In this document: in pieces, positions 31,462 through 39,477 of the stretch
Layout of the letters: the number at the start of each line of letters is the position of its first letter
How positions within the stretch are numbered: the stretch's first letter is position 1
Origin: Thermodesulfovibrio sp. 3462-1
Lineage (GTDB): Bacteria; Nitrospirota; Thermodesulfovibrionia; Thermodesulfovibrionales; Thermodesulfovibrionaceae
Assembly (NCBI RefSeq): GCF_040451425.1
Contig: NZ_CP144374.1
Span: 806,001 to 870,000, forward strand
Direction of reading: 5' to 3'
Length of the DNA: 64,000 bases
Position numbers and translations under genes: made by a program
Notes under the pieces: generated by a model
Databases searched by the model: none
The model's input: the letters and a program-made list of their open reading frames with translations, nothing else
Told to the model about the DNA's origin: nothing

Positions 31462-32368
31462 CTAAATCTTCAGGATAGGGTTCCAGATATTTTTGAACAA
31501 GTATGTATTCATTGTCAAACCTGTAAGACAGGCTCTTAATTAGCTCAAGTATGACTTTTAAAGGTATTTTTCCCTCATTATATTTATTGATTAAATTAAT
31601 TAGATGATTCCTTTCTCTGGAAGTTATTTTTTTTGAAACATAACCCATTAAATGCATGAGTGTATTTACATGTCTTTTTTTTGAGGGTTTTTTTAAAAAA
31701 GCTTTGTAAAATTGTATTCTGTATCTGTTAATTTTTTCCTCAAAGGGAATGCTTGCATCAGCTACTAATTGACCGAGTTCTTTCAGAGATTTTTGACTAT
31801 AGGTCATAAGGAGATATTTATATTGAGAATGAAACTGTATCAATTTTTTGGGTTCTGGATTTTTAAAAAGATTTCTAATCTCAGAAAAGGCGAATATTCT
31901 TGTAAGAAAATTTGTTCTGATTCCTTCATCTCTTAACCTTCCTTCATCTTCAACGGGCAGGTATGGAAAGTGTTTTCTTATTGCTTCAGCAAAGAAACCA
32001 TCAGTTTTTCCAGCTACAGAACCATTTCTGTAAAGCTTTGTTGAACCCACTCCGCAGGAAGGGGACTTTGCTTTAAGAATAAATCCGTCAATGTTAGTTA
32101 TTGAAGAGATGGTTTTATCAACATATTCAAGCATTTTGTCAGTGAAGTCTTTTCCAGTCTCAGGTTGAATTAATCTTTTTGATGATCCATTGTCAACAAT
32201 TATTAATCTTTTCCTTGGAACTCCTAACCCTATGTCAGATTCAGGACAAAAATCTATATATTCAATGTAAGGCTTAAGTTTTTCAACAAATTCATCAAAG
32301 ACCATTCCACCATTATACCTCACAGGTTTTAAAAAACATCTGCTGAGCACTATTTTTGGCTTTGTCAT
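31454..32368 (-). CDS. DUF523 and DUF1722 two-domain protein (YbgA-like)
   Basis: 304 residues. The DUF523 domain (1-150) shows VLSRCFLKPVRYNGG, FCPESDIGLGVPR and KAKSPSCGVGSTK, with conserved Cys at each; the DUF1722 domain (about 180-300) shows FHSQYKYLLMTYSQKSLKELG and TLMHLMGYVSKKITSRER. Linked DUF523-DUF1722 proteins are widespread; their activity is not settled to my knowledge. The start has no ribosome site; TATAAT is 7 bases upstream, and that box is shared in overlap with the divergent ZIP gene. Confidence 0.88.
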   Translation of the reverse strand: MTKPKIVLSRCFLKPVRYNGGMVFDEFVEKLKPYIEYIDFCPESDIGLGVPRKRLIIVDNGSSKRLIQPETGKDFTDKMLEYVDKTISSITNIDGFILKAKSPSCGVGSTKLYRNGSVAGKTDGFFAEAIRKHFPYLPVEDEGRLRDEGIRTNFLTRIFAFSEIRNLFKNPEPKKLIQFHSQYKYLLMTYSQKSLKELGQLVADASIPFEEKINRYRIQFYKAFLKKPSKKRHVNTLMHLMGYVSKKITSRERNHLINLINKYNEGKIPLKVILELIKSLSYRFDNEYILVQKYLEPYPEDLDV

Positions 32369-32375
32369 GATTTAT

Positions 32376-32383
32376 ATTATAAT
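32376..32383. promoter_or_regulatory. Shared symmetric -10 box for two divergent leaderless genes
   Basis: ATTATAAT reads TATAAT on the + strand (32378-32383, 6 bases before the ZIP ATG at 32390) and TATAAT on the minus strand (32381-32376, 7 bases before the DUF523 ATG at 32368). A + strand -35 candidate TTGGCT lies at 32356-32361 (16-bp spacer). Neither gene has a ribosome site. Confidence 0.65.
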
Positions 32384-32389
32384 TGAAAA

Positions 32390-33205
32390 ATGATAGAAAC
32401 TTACATGCAGTCCATATCTCCTGCTGTTCAGGCTCTAATTGCTGGAGTTTTTACATGGGGATTGACTGCTGTGGGAGCATCCCTTGTTTTATTTGTGAGA
32501 AATGTTAACAAGAAACTTCTTGATGTTGCTCTTGGTTTTGCCGCAGGCGTGATGATAGCTGCAAGCTTCTGGTCTTTGCTTGAGCCAGCTATTGAGATGT
32601 CTCAGAATCTAAATATACCTTCATGGATACCTCCAGCTACTGGTTTTCTGATCGGTGCTTTATTTCTTAGATTGATTGATGTTATTCTGCCTCATCTTCA
32701 TCTTCAAGCGCCCATAAATGAAGCAGAGGGAATAAAAACTTCCTTTAGAAGAACCACTCTTCTGGTTCTTGCTGTTACACTTCATAATATTCCAGAAGGG
32801 CTTGCAATTGGAGTTTCTTTTGGTGCTCACGGAGCTGATCCTCAAGCTGTGAGTATTTTATCCTCGTTAATGCTCGCATTTGGAATAGGAATTCAAAATA
32901 TTCCAGAGGGATTCGCAATCTCTATGCCATTGAGAAGTGAAGGTTTATCAAGGAAAAAGAGTTTTTTTATTGGACAGCTTTCAGGACTGGTTGAGCCAGT
33001 TTTTGCACTTATAGGTGTTTTAATGCTTGAGATCATGCATAATCTTTTACCATATGCACTGGGTTTTGCTGCAGGTGCAATGATTTTTGTTACAGTGGAA
33101 GAATTAATTCCAGAGTCTCAGAGAAATGGCAACTCTGATGTTGCTACTGCAGGATTAATTATTGGATTTACATTAATGATGATTCTTGATGTGGCATTTA
33201 AATAA
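32390..33205 (+). CDS. ZIP family metal transporter
   Basis: 271 residues, about eight membrane segments, with the metal-path motifs HNIPEGLAIGVSFG (about residue 124) and QNIPEGFAIS on successive helices. It resembles the GufA/ZupT group that imports zinc and other divalent metals. A short His-containing loop (LPHLHLQAP) precedes the motif. It is transcribed away from the DUF523 gene, with only 21 bp between start codons, and is predicted to be leaderless. Confidence 0.93.
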   Translation: MIETYMQSISPAVQALIAGVFTWGLTAVGASLVLFVRNVNKKLLDVALGFAAGVMIAASFWSLLEPAIEMSQNLNIPSWIPPATGFLIGALFLRLIDVILPHLHLQAPINEAEGIKTSFRRTTLLVLAVTLHNIPEGLAIGVSFGAHGADPQAVSILSSLMLAFGIGIQNIPEGFAISMPLRSEGLSRKKSFFIGQLSGLVEPVFALIGVLMLEIMHNLLPYALGFAAGAMIFVTVEELIPESQRNGNSDVATAGLIIGFTLMMILDVAFK

Positions 33206-33233
33206 GTCATTGCATATGGGAGACAGTAAAAAT

Positions 33234-33263
33234 TTGACTGTTTATGTTGATTTTTGCTAATGT
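33234..33263 (+). promoter_or_regulatory. Candidate promoter of DksA-like gene
   Basis: TTGACT (33234-33239), 18-bp spacer, TAATGT (33258-33263). It would give a leader of about 7 nt before the ATG at 33277, again without a clear ribosome site. Confidence 0.35.
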
Positions 33264-33276
33264 AAAAATTAAAGTT

Positions 33277-33648
33277 ATGAAACAAAAGACGAGACAGGAA
33301 AGAATTCTGGAGATAAAAAAGAAACTTCTTGAACAGAAGAGACAGATTCTTATTGAGGCTGGAGTAATGCTTTCAAATCTTCCCTCTGAAAGCAACTTAT
33401 CTGAAATAGGAGATATGGCATCTCAGGAGATTGACAGAAGCTTTCTTTTGAGACTCAGAGATAGGGAAAGGAAGCTACTTAAAAAGATTGAAAAAACGCT
33501 TGAAAAAATTGAAAATGGTACTTATGGAATATGTGAGTCCTGTGGCGCAGAAATTCCTATTGAAAGGCTTGAGGCAAGACCTGTCACTGATTTATGCATT
33601 GAATGCAAAACAGAGCAGGAAGAAGTTGAAAAGCTTAAAGAGAGTTAA
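33277..33648 (+). CDS. DksA/TraR family zinc-finger protein
   Basis: 123 residues: N-terminal helical hairpin (coiled coil around [14 protein letters not shown]) and a C-terminal zinc finger, [15 protein letters not shown] then CIEC. DksA relatives enter the RNA polymerase secondary channel and modulate rRNA and stress transcription; whether this member does so is unknown. I chose the ATG at 33277 as the family start; an ATG at 33244 adds 11 residues. It converges on the NagA-like gene with a 14-bp overlap. Confidence 0.88.
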   Translation: MKQKTRQERILEIKKKLLEQKRQILIEAGVMLSNLPSESNLSEIGDMASQEIDRSFLLRLRDRERKLLKKIEKTLEKIENGTYGICESCGAEIPIERLEARPVTDLCIECKTEQEEVEKLKES

Positions 33649-34462
33649 TTTTAAGCAATCTTTCAGGATTTGTTTCTCCAGCCAGTTTTAGCTTATTTTC
33701 ATCAATATTTAAATTTTTAAGCCTTTCCACCACATCCTTGAGACTCATTGAACCACCTTGAAGTTTCTTGCTTTCTTCGTTCTGTTTTACCATATCAGAA
33801 ATCAAAATAATTCTTTCAGGATTTTTAATATGAAAGAGCCATTTTAAAAGTTTATCACTTAAATGTCTGCCATCTCCAATCAACTCAACATAAATTTCCT
33901 GATTAATAACTCCAAATCCTGCTATTCCAGGTTCTCTATGATGAATTCCACGCATAGCATTAAAAAGATGAGTTATAAGCCGAGAACCTGCTTTAAAACC
34001 TTCCTCAGCTTCTTTATATGTAGCATTGGAATGTCCCATGCTTACGATAATTCCCATTTGAGCGCATTTTTCTATTATTCTAATTGCACCAGGAAGCTCT
34101 GGTGCTACCGTGATTACTTTAACAATATCTTCAAATCCTTCAATTAAGCGATTTAAAACCTCAACATCAGGCTTCAAAAAATAATATCTCTCCAATGCTC
34201 CTGCTTTCTCTGGATTTAAAAAAGGACCTTCAAGATACACACCAATTAATTTTGCCTCCTGCCTTTGATATTCCATTGCTTTTTTTATGTTTAAAAGAGT
34301 TTTTCTCATGGTGTTAATCTCAGCAGGATAAAGAGTAAGTAAGAATTTGTCAACTCTCATTGAACAATATTCCTGAGCAATTAAAAGAACCTGTTCTGGA
34401 CTGTTAATATCTCTTACATCTATCTTGTTTGTTCCGTGAAAGTGGACATCAATCAAAGACAT
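33635..34462 (-). CDS. NagA-like amidohydrolase, short form
   Basis: 275 residues against about 380 for N-acetylglucosamine-6-phosphate deacetylase. The protein starts right at the metal motif (SLIDVHFHG), so the small N-terminal beta domain of NagA is missing, and the C-terminal part is condensed. Catalytic-site motifs persist: [52 protein letters not shown] and ILISDM. It may deacetylate amino-sugar phosphates or have another amide substrate. It starts leaderless beside the divergent DUF1460 gene, a possible partner in murein recycling. Confidence 0.8.
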   Translation of the reverse strand: MSLIDVHFHGTNKIDVRDINSPEQVLLIAQEYCSMRVDKFLLTLYPAEINTMRKTLLNIKKAMEYQRQEAKLIGVYLEGPFLNPEKAGALERYYFLKPDVEVLNRLIEGFEDIVKVITVAPELPGAIRIIEKCAQMGIIVSMGHSNATYKEAEEGFKAGSRLITHLFNAMRGIHHREPGIAGFGVINQEIYVELIGDGRHLSDKLLKWLFHIKNPERIILISDMVKQNEESKKLQGGSMSLKDVVERLKNLNIDENKLKLAGETNPERLLKINSL

Positions 34463-34473
34463 TTTTTATCATA
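34443..34473. promoter_or_regulatory. Shared -10 box for divergent NagA-like and DUF1460 genes
   Basis: TATCATA (34467-34473) reads TATCAT on the + strand, 5 bases before the ATG at 34478, and TATGAT on the minus strand, 5 bases before the ATG at 34462. A good + strand -35, TGGACA (34443-34448, 18-bp spacer), lies inside the NagA-like gene. Only 15 bp separate the two start codons and neither has a ribosome site. Confidence 0.6.
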
Positions 34474-34477
34474 ACAT

Positions 34478-35164
34478 ATGCGTTTTAAAACAGGTAAAAT
34501 TTATATAAATAGCTTACTGAATAATATTAAAGAACTTCCCACTGAACGAAGAATTACTGAAATATCCCGATATTTTCTTGGTATTCCCTATAAAAAAAAT
34601 TCACTAATCGGTAGTCTCACTGAAGAGGAACAACTTGTAATTGATTTTGAAGGAGTCGACTGTATGACTTTTATTGAGTATGTTGAGGCATTGAGGCTTT
34701 CTAATGATTTAAACTCTTTCATTGAGAATTTGAAACATGTTAGATATTTTGATGGAGCTGTGGATTTTAAAAAAAGAAAACATTATTTTACTGACTGGAA
34801 TGAGTTAAAAACAGTAAAAGATGTTACTGCAGAAATTACTGAAAAGTTTGTAACAGTTGTGAAAGAGCTTAGTTTTATTGATGGATTAGAGCCAAAACAA
34901 AGAATTGTTAATTACATTGCAGCAGATATAATAGAAAAAATTTTATTTAAACTGAAAACAGGCGATTACTGCGGTTTTTATACATCAAGAGACTGCCTTG
35001 ATGTTACCCATACAGGAATAATTATTATAGACGAAGGCAATGTGAAGCTCAGGCATGCTTCAAGCCATAAAGGTTGCGTAATTGATGAAGACTTTTTAAA
35101 ATATGCAAAACAAAAAGAAGGTATAATAATTTTTAGACCTGAGGAAAATGCTACATCTTCATGA
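34478..35164 (+). CDS. DUF1460 (N-acetylmuramoyl-L-alanine amidase-like) protein
   Basis: 228 residues. NlpC/P60-like cysteine-hydrolase family: ISRYFLGIPYKKNSL, then FEGVDCMTFIEYVEALRL with the candidate nucleophile Cys, VRYFDGAVDFKKRKHYF, and DVTHTGIIII with a candidate His. Characterised DUF1460 members cleave cell-wall muropeptides. They usually carry a signal peptide; here none is visible, which would place the enzyme in the cytoplasm and suit recycling of imported muropeptides. That role is inference. It overlaps the CDF gene by 17 bp. Confidence 0.8.
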   Translation: MRFKTGKIYINSLLNNIKELPTERRITEISRYFLGIPYKKNSLIGSLTEEEQLVIDFEGVDCMTFIEYVEALRLSNDLNSFIENLKHVRYFDGAVDFKKRKHYFTDWNELKTVKDVTAEITEKFVTVVKELSFIDGLEPKQRIVNYIAADIIEKILFKLKTGDYCGFYTSRDCLDVTHTGIIIIDEGNVKLRHASSHKGCVIDEDFLKYAKQKEGIIIFRPEENATSS

Positions 35165-36026
35165 TAGAAAAAAACAGATAAGAAAAGTTCTTCTTATAAC
35201 ACTTTTTCTTAATCTATCTGTTTCTTTAGCAAAAATAATTTATGGGTATTTATCAAACTCTGTAGCTATTTATTCAGACGGATTTCATTCTCTTTTCGAT
35301 GGAATTTCAAACATCGGTGGATTAATTGCTCTTTACATAGCAAGTCATCCACCTGACAGAGAGCATCCCTATGGACATAGAAAGTTTGAAACAGTTTTTG
35401 CAATTTTTATAGGTGTTTTGATGTGTATTACAGCATTAGAAATAGTGAGAAACGCTTATGAATCAATTATTGAATCAAAAAAGCCTCTGACAGATGAAAA
35501 AGCTTTTATCATTCTCATCGGCACTCTCATAGTTAACATTTTTGTGTCAGTTTATGAAAGGAAAAAAGGAAAGGAGCTTAAGAGCGAATTTTTAATAGCT
35601 GATTCAGCCCATACAAAGGTTGATATTTATATAACCATTGGAGTAATAGTAAGCGTGGTCATTACCACATTAACAGAGTCTAATTTTGTTGATCCATTAG
35701 CTGGTTTAGTTGTTGGAGTTTTTGTTGCAAGAGAGGCAATTCTGATAATAAAAGAATCTGCCAATATTCTTGCTGACAGAACAGCTCTTGATGGTGAAAA
35801 GATTATCAGTATTGTTGAAAGATGTAGAGATGTTGAAGCTTGCAGGGATGTAAGAACACGGGGCACACCAGGTCAGATATTTGTTGATTTAAAGATTTTA
35901 GTAAATCCTTCAATCTCTATCTCAGAAGGACATGATATAGCAGAAAGAGTTGAAGAATTAATTAAAAAAGAATTTCCCGATGTTGTTGATGTTGTAGTTC
36001 ATATAGAGCCATTTGAGAAAAATTAA
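35148..36026 (+). CDS. Cation diffusion facilitator family transporter
   Basis: 292 residues, six membrane segments (about 15-195) and a C-terminal cytoplasmic domain. Metal-site motifs: YSDGFHSLFDGISN on helix 2 and DSAHTKVDIYIT on helix 5; HPYGHRKFE lies in the following loop. Expected to export zinc, iron or manganese by proton antiport. The start lies inside the DUF1460 gene (17-bp overlap). It converges on the HNH gene with a 4-bp overlap. Confidence 0.93.
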   Translation: MLHLHDRKKQIRKVLLITLFLNLSVSLAKIIYGYLSNSVAIYSDGFHSLFDGISNIGGLIALYIASHPPDREHPYGHRKFETVFAIFIGVLMCITALEIVRNAYESIIESKKPLTDEKAFIILIGTLIVNIFVSVYERKKGKELKSEFLIADSAHTKVDIYITIGVIVSVVITTLTESNFVDPLAGLVVGVFVAREAILIIKESANILADRTALDGEKIISIVERCRDVEACRDVRTRGTPGQIFVDLKILVNPSISISEGHDIAERVEELIKKEFPDVVDVVVHIEPFEKN

Positions 36027-36337
36027 AGAACTTTTTCAGAATCAAAAGAATTCAGAGATTGTAAATATTGCTCCCATTCTAAGGGAAGCATATACTTCTT
36101 TTTATTATTGCATTCTTTGCAGGCAGGAACTATATTGCTTTTTACTGATTTACCTCCTCTAATAAGAGGCACCACATGATCCATTGTAAGCTCTTTTTCT
36201 GATACTTCTTTCCCGCAGTAATAACATCTTCTTTTGGAAATTTTTTTGCGCCACCAGGAACTCTTTTTAAGAAGTTTCGCTTTCTCTTTTTCTTTTTTAA
36301 TTTCTTCAAGGGTCACAGAAGGTATAAATCTATCCAT
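36023..36337 (-). CDS. HNH endonuclease domain protein
   Basis: 104 residues. A basic N-terminal region leads to RRCYYCGKEV, LTMDHVVPLIRGGKS and NIVPACKECNNKKKY, a canonical zinc-bound HNH motif with two Cys pairs. Stand-alone small HNH proteins occur in many bacteria without known substrates. It is the last gene of an operon that starts with rpsF, overlapping the second DUF507 gene by one base, and nothing else suggests a mobile element. Confidence 0.88.
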   Translation of the reverse strand: MDRFIPSVTLEEIKKEKEKAKLLKKSSWWRKKISKRRCYYCGKEVSEKELTMDHVVPLIRGGKSVKSNIVPACKECNNKKKYMLPLEWEQYLQSLNSFDSEKVL

Positions 36338-36615
36338 TAACGGCTGAATCTCTTTTTTTCTTCTTCTTCAAAGAATTTATTATAAAGAACATTCCATTCA
36401 GGACTTCCTTCAATGATTTTCTTTGAGAACGATTGAAGTTTCCTTCTTACAATTTCATCAATTGTTTCACCAATTTTTAAAGCTTGAATAAAACTTCTTT
36501 TAATTTCTCTTCTTACTTCCTGTTCTTCAACCTTAAGCTTGATTAATCCTTTATTAATCAAGCCATTGAATAAAACATGGGAAGTATGAGTTATTTTTTC
36601 CTCTGAAAGCATCAT
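36337..36615 (-). CDS. DUF507 family protein (second copy)
   Basis: 92 residues, helical and highly charged. It shows the DUF507 layout of an N-terminal HVLFNGLINKGLIKLK segment and a later EIVRRKLQSFSKKIIEGSPEWNVLYNKFFEEE. It is a diverged paralogue of the adjacent gene and overlaps it by 4 bp. Family function unknown. Confidence 0.78.
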   Translation of the reverse strand: MMLSEEKITHTSHVLFNGLINKGLIKLKVEEQEVRREIKRSFIQALKIGETIDEIVRRKLQSFSKKIIEGSPEWNVLYNKFFEEEEKKRFSR

Positions 36616-36893
36616 AGAACTAAATTTCTCTGCTTTACAAGTTTTTGTTTAGTCATCTCAAAAAGCTTTCTGTAGTCAAGTTTATCTCTTTCAATTTCAG
36701 CTTCATATTTCTTAAGAAGCTCTCTCACTTCTTCATTGAGTCTGTCCTCCACCATCAATTCGTCTAAAATAAGCTTTTCAGCTTCCTCAAGAAGCTGTTC
36801 CTTTGGAACAGTTATTTCAATCATATCTTTCTTTAAGAGATTTTCTATTATCTTGTTTGCTATGTATGGTACCCAGCTCTTAGGTATCCTCAT
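36612..36893 (-). CDS. DUF507 family protein (first copy)
   Basis: 93 residues. It starts MRIPKSWVPYIANKIIENLLKKD and ends EIERDKLDYRKLFEMTKQKLVKQRNLVL, the characteristic DUF507 ends; mostly helical, acidic in the middle. Function unknown. It begins 2 bases after rpsR, so it is cotranscribed with ribosomal proteins and ssb. Confidence 0.85.
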   Translation of the reverse strand: MRIPKSWVPYIANKIIENLLKKDMIEITVPKEQLLEEAEKLILDELMVEDRLNEEVRELLKKYEAEIERDKLDYRKLFEMTKQKLVKQRNLVL

Positions 36894-36895
36894 TT

Positions 36896-37129
36896 TTAAA
36901 TCTCTATATATGGCAATAGTGCAATTGATCTCGCTCTCTTAATTGCTCTTGTTAACTGTCTTTGATGCTTTGAGCATGTTCCTGTCATTTTTCTTGAGAG
37001 GATTTTACCTCTTTCAGTCATAAAACCTCTCAACATTTTAACATTTTTGTAATCAATAAAATCAATTTTTTCTGCACAGAATCGGCAGTATTTTTTCTTG
37101 AAAAATCTTCTTTGTGTTGCCTGTTGCAC
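36896..37129 (-). CDS. rpsR: 30S ribosomal protein S18
   Basis: 77 residues; [23 protein letters not shown] and the conserved [29 protein letters not shown]. It pairs with S6 in the 30S platform. It lies in the usual rpsF-ssb-rpsR order, 11 bases after ssb, with a GGAGG site. Confidence 0.97.
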   Translation of the reverse strand: MQQATQRRFFKKKYCRFCAEKIDFIDYKNVKMLRGFMTERGKILSRKMTGTCSKHQRQLTRAIKRARSIALLPYIEI

Positions 37130-37140
37130 ATTAACCTCCT

Positions 37141-37527
37141 TTAAAATGGTTCTAAATCTGTGTATTCTTCTGGTGGAGTCTCTGTTAATTCATGTTGCTC
37201 CACAGGTTCTCTTTTTGGAAAAAATCTTATATTGTTTGCGATAACTTCAAATTTGCTCCTTTTCTGTCCTTCATACTCCCATCTTCTTTCTCTTAATCGT
37301 CCTTCAACCAGTACAGTTCTTCCTTTGTTCAGATACTGACTACAGGTTTCAGCCTGTTTACCAAAAACTATAGCATCAATAAAAAGAGTTTCTTCTTTAA
37401 GCTCTTCACCCTGTTTATATCTTGAATTAACAGCTATTGGAACTGTAGCCACTGCGACTCCCGAAGGCGTATATCTTATTTCAGGGTCTCTGGTAAGATT
37501 TCCTATGAGTATTATTCTATTAAACAT
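37141..37527 (-). CDS. ssb: Single-stranded DNA-binding protein
   Basis: 128 residues: N-terminal OB fold ([51 protein letters not shown]) and a short acidic tail. The last residues are EYTDLEPF rather than the common DDDIPF, but keep the acidic-Pro-Phe tip used to bind partner proteins. It sits one base after rpsF. Confidence 0.96.
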   Translation of the reverse strand: MFNRIILIGNLTRDPEIRYTPSGVAVATVPIAVNSRYKQGEELKEETLFIDAIVFGKQAETCSQYLNKGRTVLVEGRLRERRWEYEGQKRSKFEVIANNIRFFPKREPVEQHELTETPPEEYTDLEPF

Positions 37528-37528
37528 C

Positions 37529-37891
37529 CTAAACCTTGGCAGTAACTTCAGATGGTTCTACTGGTATACCTTTTATTTCAGGTGGCAGTGCAGCAATCTG
37601 TTGTTTTGTGAGTTTAACTATCATAAATTTGAAAACCGGGTCATAAACTCTGTAAAATTCTTCCATTTTTTTTATTGCTGAAGATGGAGCTTTAAAAAGA
37701 AACAAAACATAGTATCCCATTGTTTGTTTGTTAAGTTTATAGGCAAGTTTTCTTTTGCCCCAGTTGTCAATCTTTAAAATTTCTCCACCATTCTCAGTAA
37801 TAATAGAAGAAATCTTGTTAACTACTTCCTGCACTTCTTCTTCAGAAAGTGTTGGCAGAAGAAGAACCACTTTTTCATAAAAATTATTCAT
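37529..37891 (-). CDS. rpsF: 30S ribosomal protein S6
   Basis: 120 residues. Ferredoxin-like fold: NNFYEKVVLLLPTLSEEEVQEVV, ILKIDNWGKRKLAYKLNKQTMGYYVLFLF and MEEFYRVYDPVFKFMIVKL. GGAGGT site upstream. First gene of rpsF-ssb-rpsR-DUF507-DUF507-HNH. The leader holds a hairpin that may be the target of S6:S18 feedback. Confidence 0.97.
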   Translation of the reverse strand: MNNFYEKVVLLLPTLSEEEVQEVVNKISSIITENGGEILKIDNWGKRKLAYKLNKQTMGYYVLFLFKAPSSAIKKMEEFYRVYDPVFKFMIVKLTKQQIAALPPEIKGIPVEPSEVTAKV

Positions 37892-37913
37892 ACAATACCT
37901 CCATATGGATTTT

Positions 37914-37938
37914 AAGCCCTTCTCCTTAAGGTAAGGGC
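37914..37938 (-). promoter_or_regulatory. Candidate hairpin in the rpsF leader
   Basis: On the minus strand GCCCTT and AAGGGC enclose ACCTTAAGGAG, 22 bases before the rpsF ATG. No T tract follows, so it is not a terminator. S6:S18 autoregulatory leaders occur at this place in many bacteria, but the CCG signature of that motif is not evident. Confidence 0.3.
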
Positions 37939-37985
37939 ATGGAGTAACAAAAGTTTCAACATATTTTATAACATATTTGTTAATT

Positions 37986-38852
37986 TTAAATCAAATTATA
38001 ATGTTTCAATTTTTTATTCAAGGTATTTCTATTTATTCCAAGAATCTTTGCAGCTTTTACCTGATTGCCTCCTGTTTCATTAATGGCAAGAATAAAGAGT
38101 GCCTTTTCCACTTCCTGCATAACAGTTTCATAAAGATTTGAATTTTCAATCTTTGCAAAATCTTTTAAGAGATTGCCGATTTTTAATTCAAGAAAATTTT
38201 TTATTGACAGCTGATCATTGTATTCACCGAACAAATCTTTTGATGTAAGTCTTTGATGTCTCGCTAAAATACAGGCTTTAGCCAGACAGTGCTTGAGTTG
38301 ATAAGCATTTTCCGTCCATGAATGCTCTAATATTGCCTCCTGAGCATCTTTTGATAATTCTTTTTTAGGAAGATTTAGACATTCTGAAATTTCCTTCAGA
38401 AAAAAGTTAGCAAGAGGAATTATATCCTGTTTTCTTTCTCTCAGAGGGGGTATATAAAACTTTTTGGAATTTAATAAATTTTCGTATAATTCAAAGGTTA
38501 TTAAACCATTTTTATAAAGCTCCACATAGTCCCAGTCAGATAAAAAAATGATGCATTTAAAACTTCTTTCAGGATTAAAAACAAAGGATGCATCAATATT
38601 TTCAGGATTTTTAATAAGATAAACTATATTTTCATGCTTAAAAGAAGTTTTTTTATTTATATCCTCAGGAATTTTTACAATTTCTGCCTGAGTTATGTTT
38701 GCAAGTATTATTTTAGCTATGTAGTCTTTTTCAGTCCCCTTTTCTCCATATATAAAAAATACAGTATTATCAAAAGAAAGTTTTTTTATGCTTTCCAAAA
38801 GCTCTTGCATTACTGGGCTTTTGTATACTCTCTGAAATTGCATTGGCTCCAT
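37986..38852 (-). CDS. NtrC-like regulator with degenerate AAA+ domain and Fis-type HTH
   Basis: 288 residues. A sigma-54-activator-like AAA+ region has lost key parts: Walker A reads GEKGTEKDYIAK instead of GxxGxGKE, and the GAFTGA loop that contacts sigma-54 is absent. The later FYIPPLRERKQDIIPLANFFLKE and the C-terminal Fis-like helix-turn-helix (NETGGNQVKAAKILGINRNTLNKKL, about 258-282) are well kept. It probably binds DNA but cannot be a normal sigma-54 activator. I chose the ATG at 38852 (GGGAG site, just after nadD) over 38933. Confidence 0.82.
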   Translation of the reverse strand: MEPMQFQRVYKSPVMQELLESIKKLSFDNTVFFIYGEKGTEKDYIAKIILANITQAEIVKIPEDINKKTSFKHENIVYLIKNPENIDASFVFNPERSFKCIIFLSDWDYVELYKNGLITFELYENLLNSKKFYIPPLRERKQDIIPLANFFLKEISECLNLPKKELSKDAQEAILEHSWTENAYQLKHCLAKACILARHQRLTSKDLFGEYNDQLSIKNFLELKIGNLLKDFAKIENSNLYETVMQEVEKALFILAINETGGNQVKAAKILGINRNTLNKKLKHYNLI

Positions 38853-38856
38853 AAAT

Positions 38857-39477
38857 CTACTCCCTGTAAAGTTTGTTGTCTTCAATATACTTCCGCACTT
38901 CTTCTGGTACAAGGTAACGAATACTTTTTTCATTCTGAATCATCTTTCTTATTTGAGTTGATGATATCCAGAATGGTGAAACTGAAATAAAAAAAGCTCT
39001 TTTATCTGAATTTTTTATTTTAAAACAGTTTTCGGCCTCTTCATCTTCAATAAATTCATAATTCTGTAAATTATCAAAACCAGGTCTTGACATTATTATA
39101 AAATCAACCATTCTTAATAGTTCTTCATACCTGTACCAGGATTTTAATTCAAGAAATGCATCAATACCCATTATAAAAAAAAGAGTATCCTTTTGGTAAA
39201 GTCTTTTTAAATGTGTAAGAGTATTTATGGTATAAGAAGGTTTTTTCTGTTTAGCTTCAAAATCAGAAACTTCAAAAAAGGGATTGTCCTTTACTGCCAA
39301 TTCAGTCATTTTCAATCTGTGCATAGCTTCCACAATATCGTATTTTTTTAATGGCGGAATTCCTGCTGGAATAAATATAATTTTGTCCAGCAAAAAAGCT
39401 TCCCTTACCTCTTCTGCGACTCTTAAATGCCCATAATGAATGGGATTAAAGGTTCCACCAAAAAATCCTATCTTCAT
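38857..39477 (-). CDS. nadD: Nicotinate-nucleotide adenylyltransferase
   Basis: Makes deamido-NAD from nicotinate mononucleotide and ATP. 206 residues: KIGFFGGTFNPIHYGHLRVAEE (nucleotide-binding, with the catalytic His pair) and the C-terminal ISSTQIRKMI motif. The start at 39477 overlaps the proA stop by 4 bp (ATGA); the longer frame back to 39519 would lie inside proA. proA-nadD order is common. Confidence 0.95.
   Translation of the reverse strand: MKIGFFGGTFNPIHYGHLRVAEEVREAFLLDKIIFIPAGIPPLKKYDIVEAMHRLKMTELAVKDNPFFEVSDFEAKQKKPSYTINTLTHLKRLYQKDTLFFIMGIDAFLELKSWYRYEELLRMVDFIIMSRPGFDNLQNYEFIEDEEAENCFKIKNSDKRAFFISVSPFWISSTQIRKMIQNEKSIRYLVPEEVRKYIEDNKLYRE

Noticed and set aside
36023-36337. 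HNH gene as evidence of a mobile intron or homing element
   Set aside because: It is a neat last gene of an operon with a one-base overlap and no flanking repeats or split gene.
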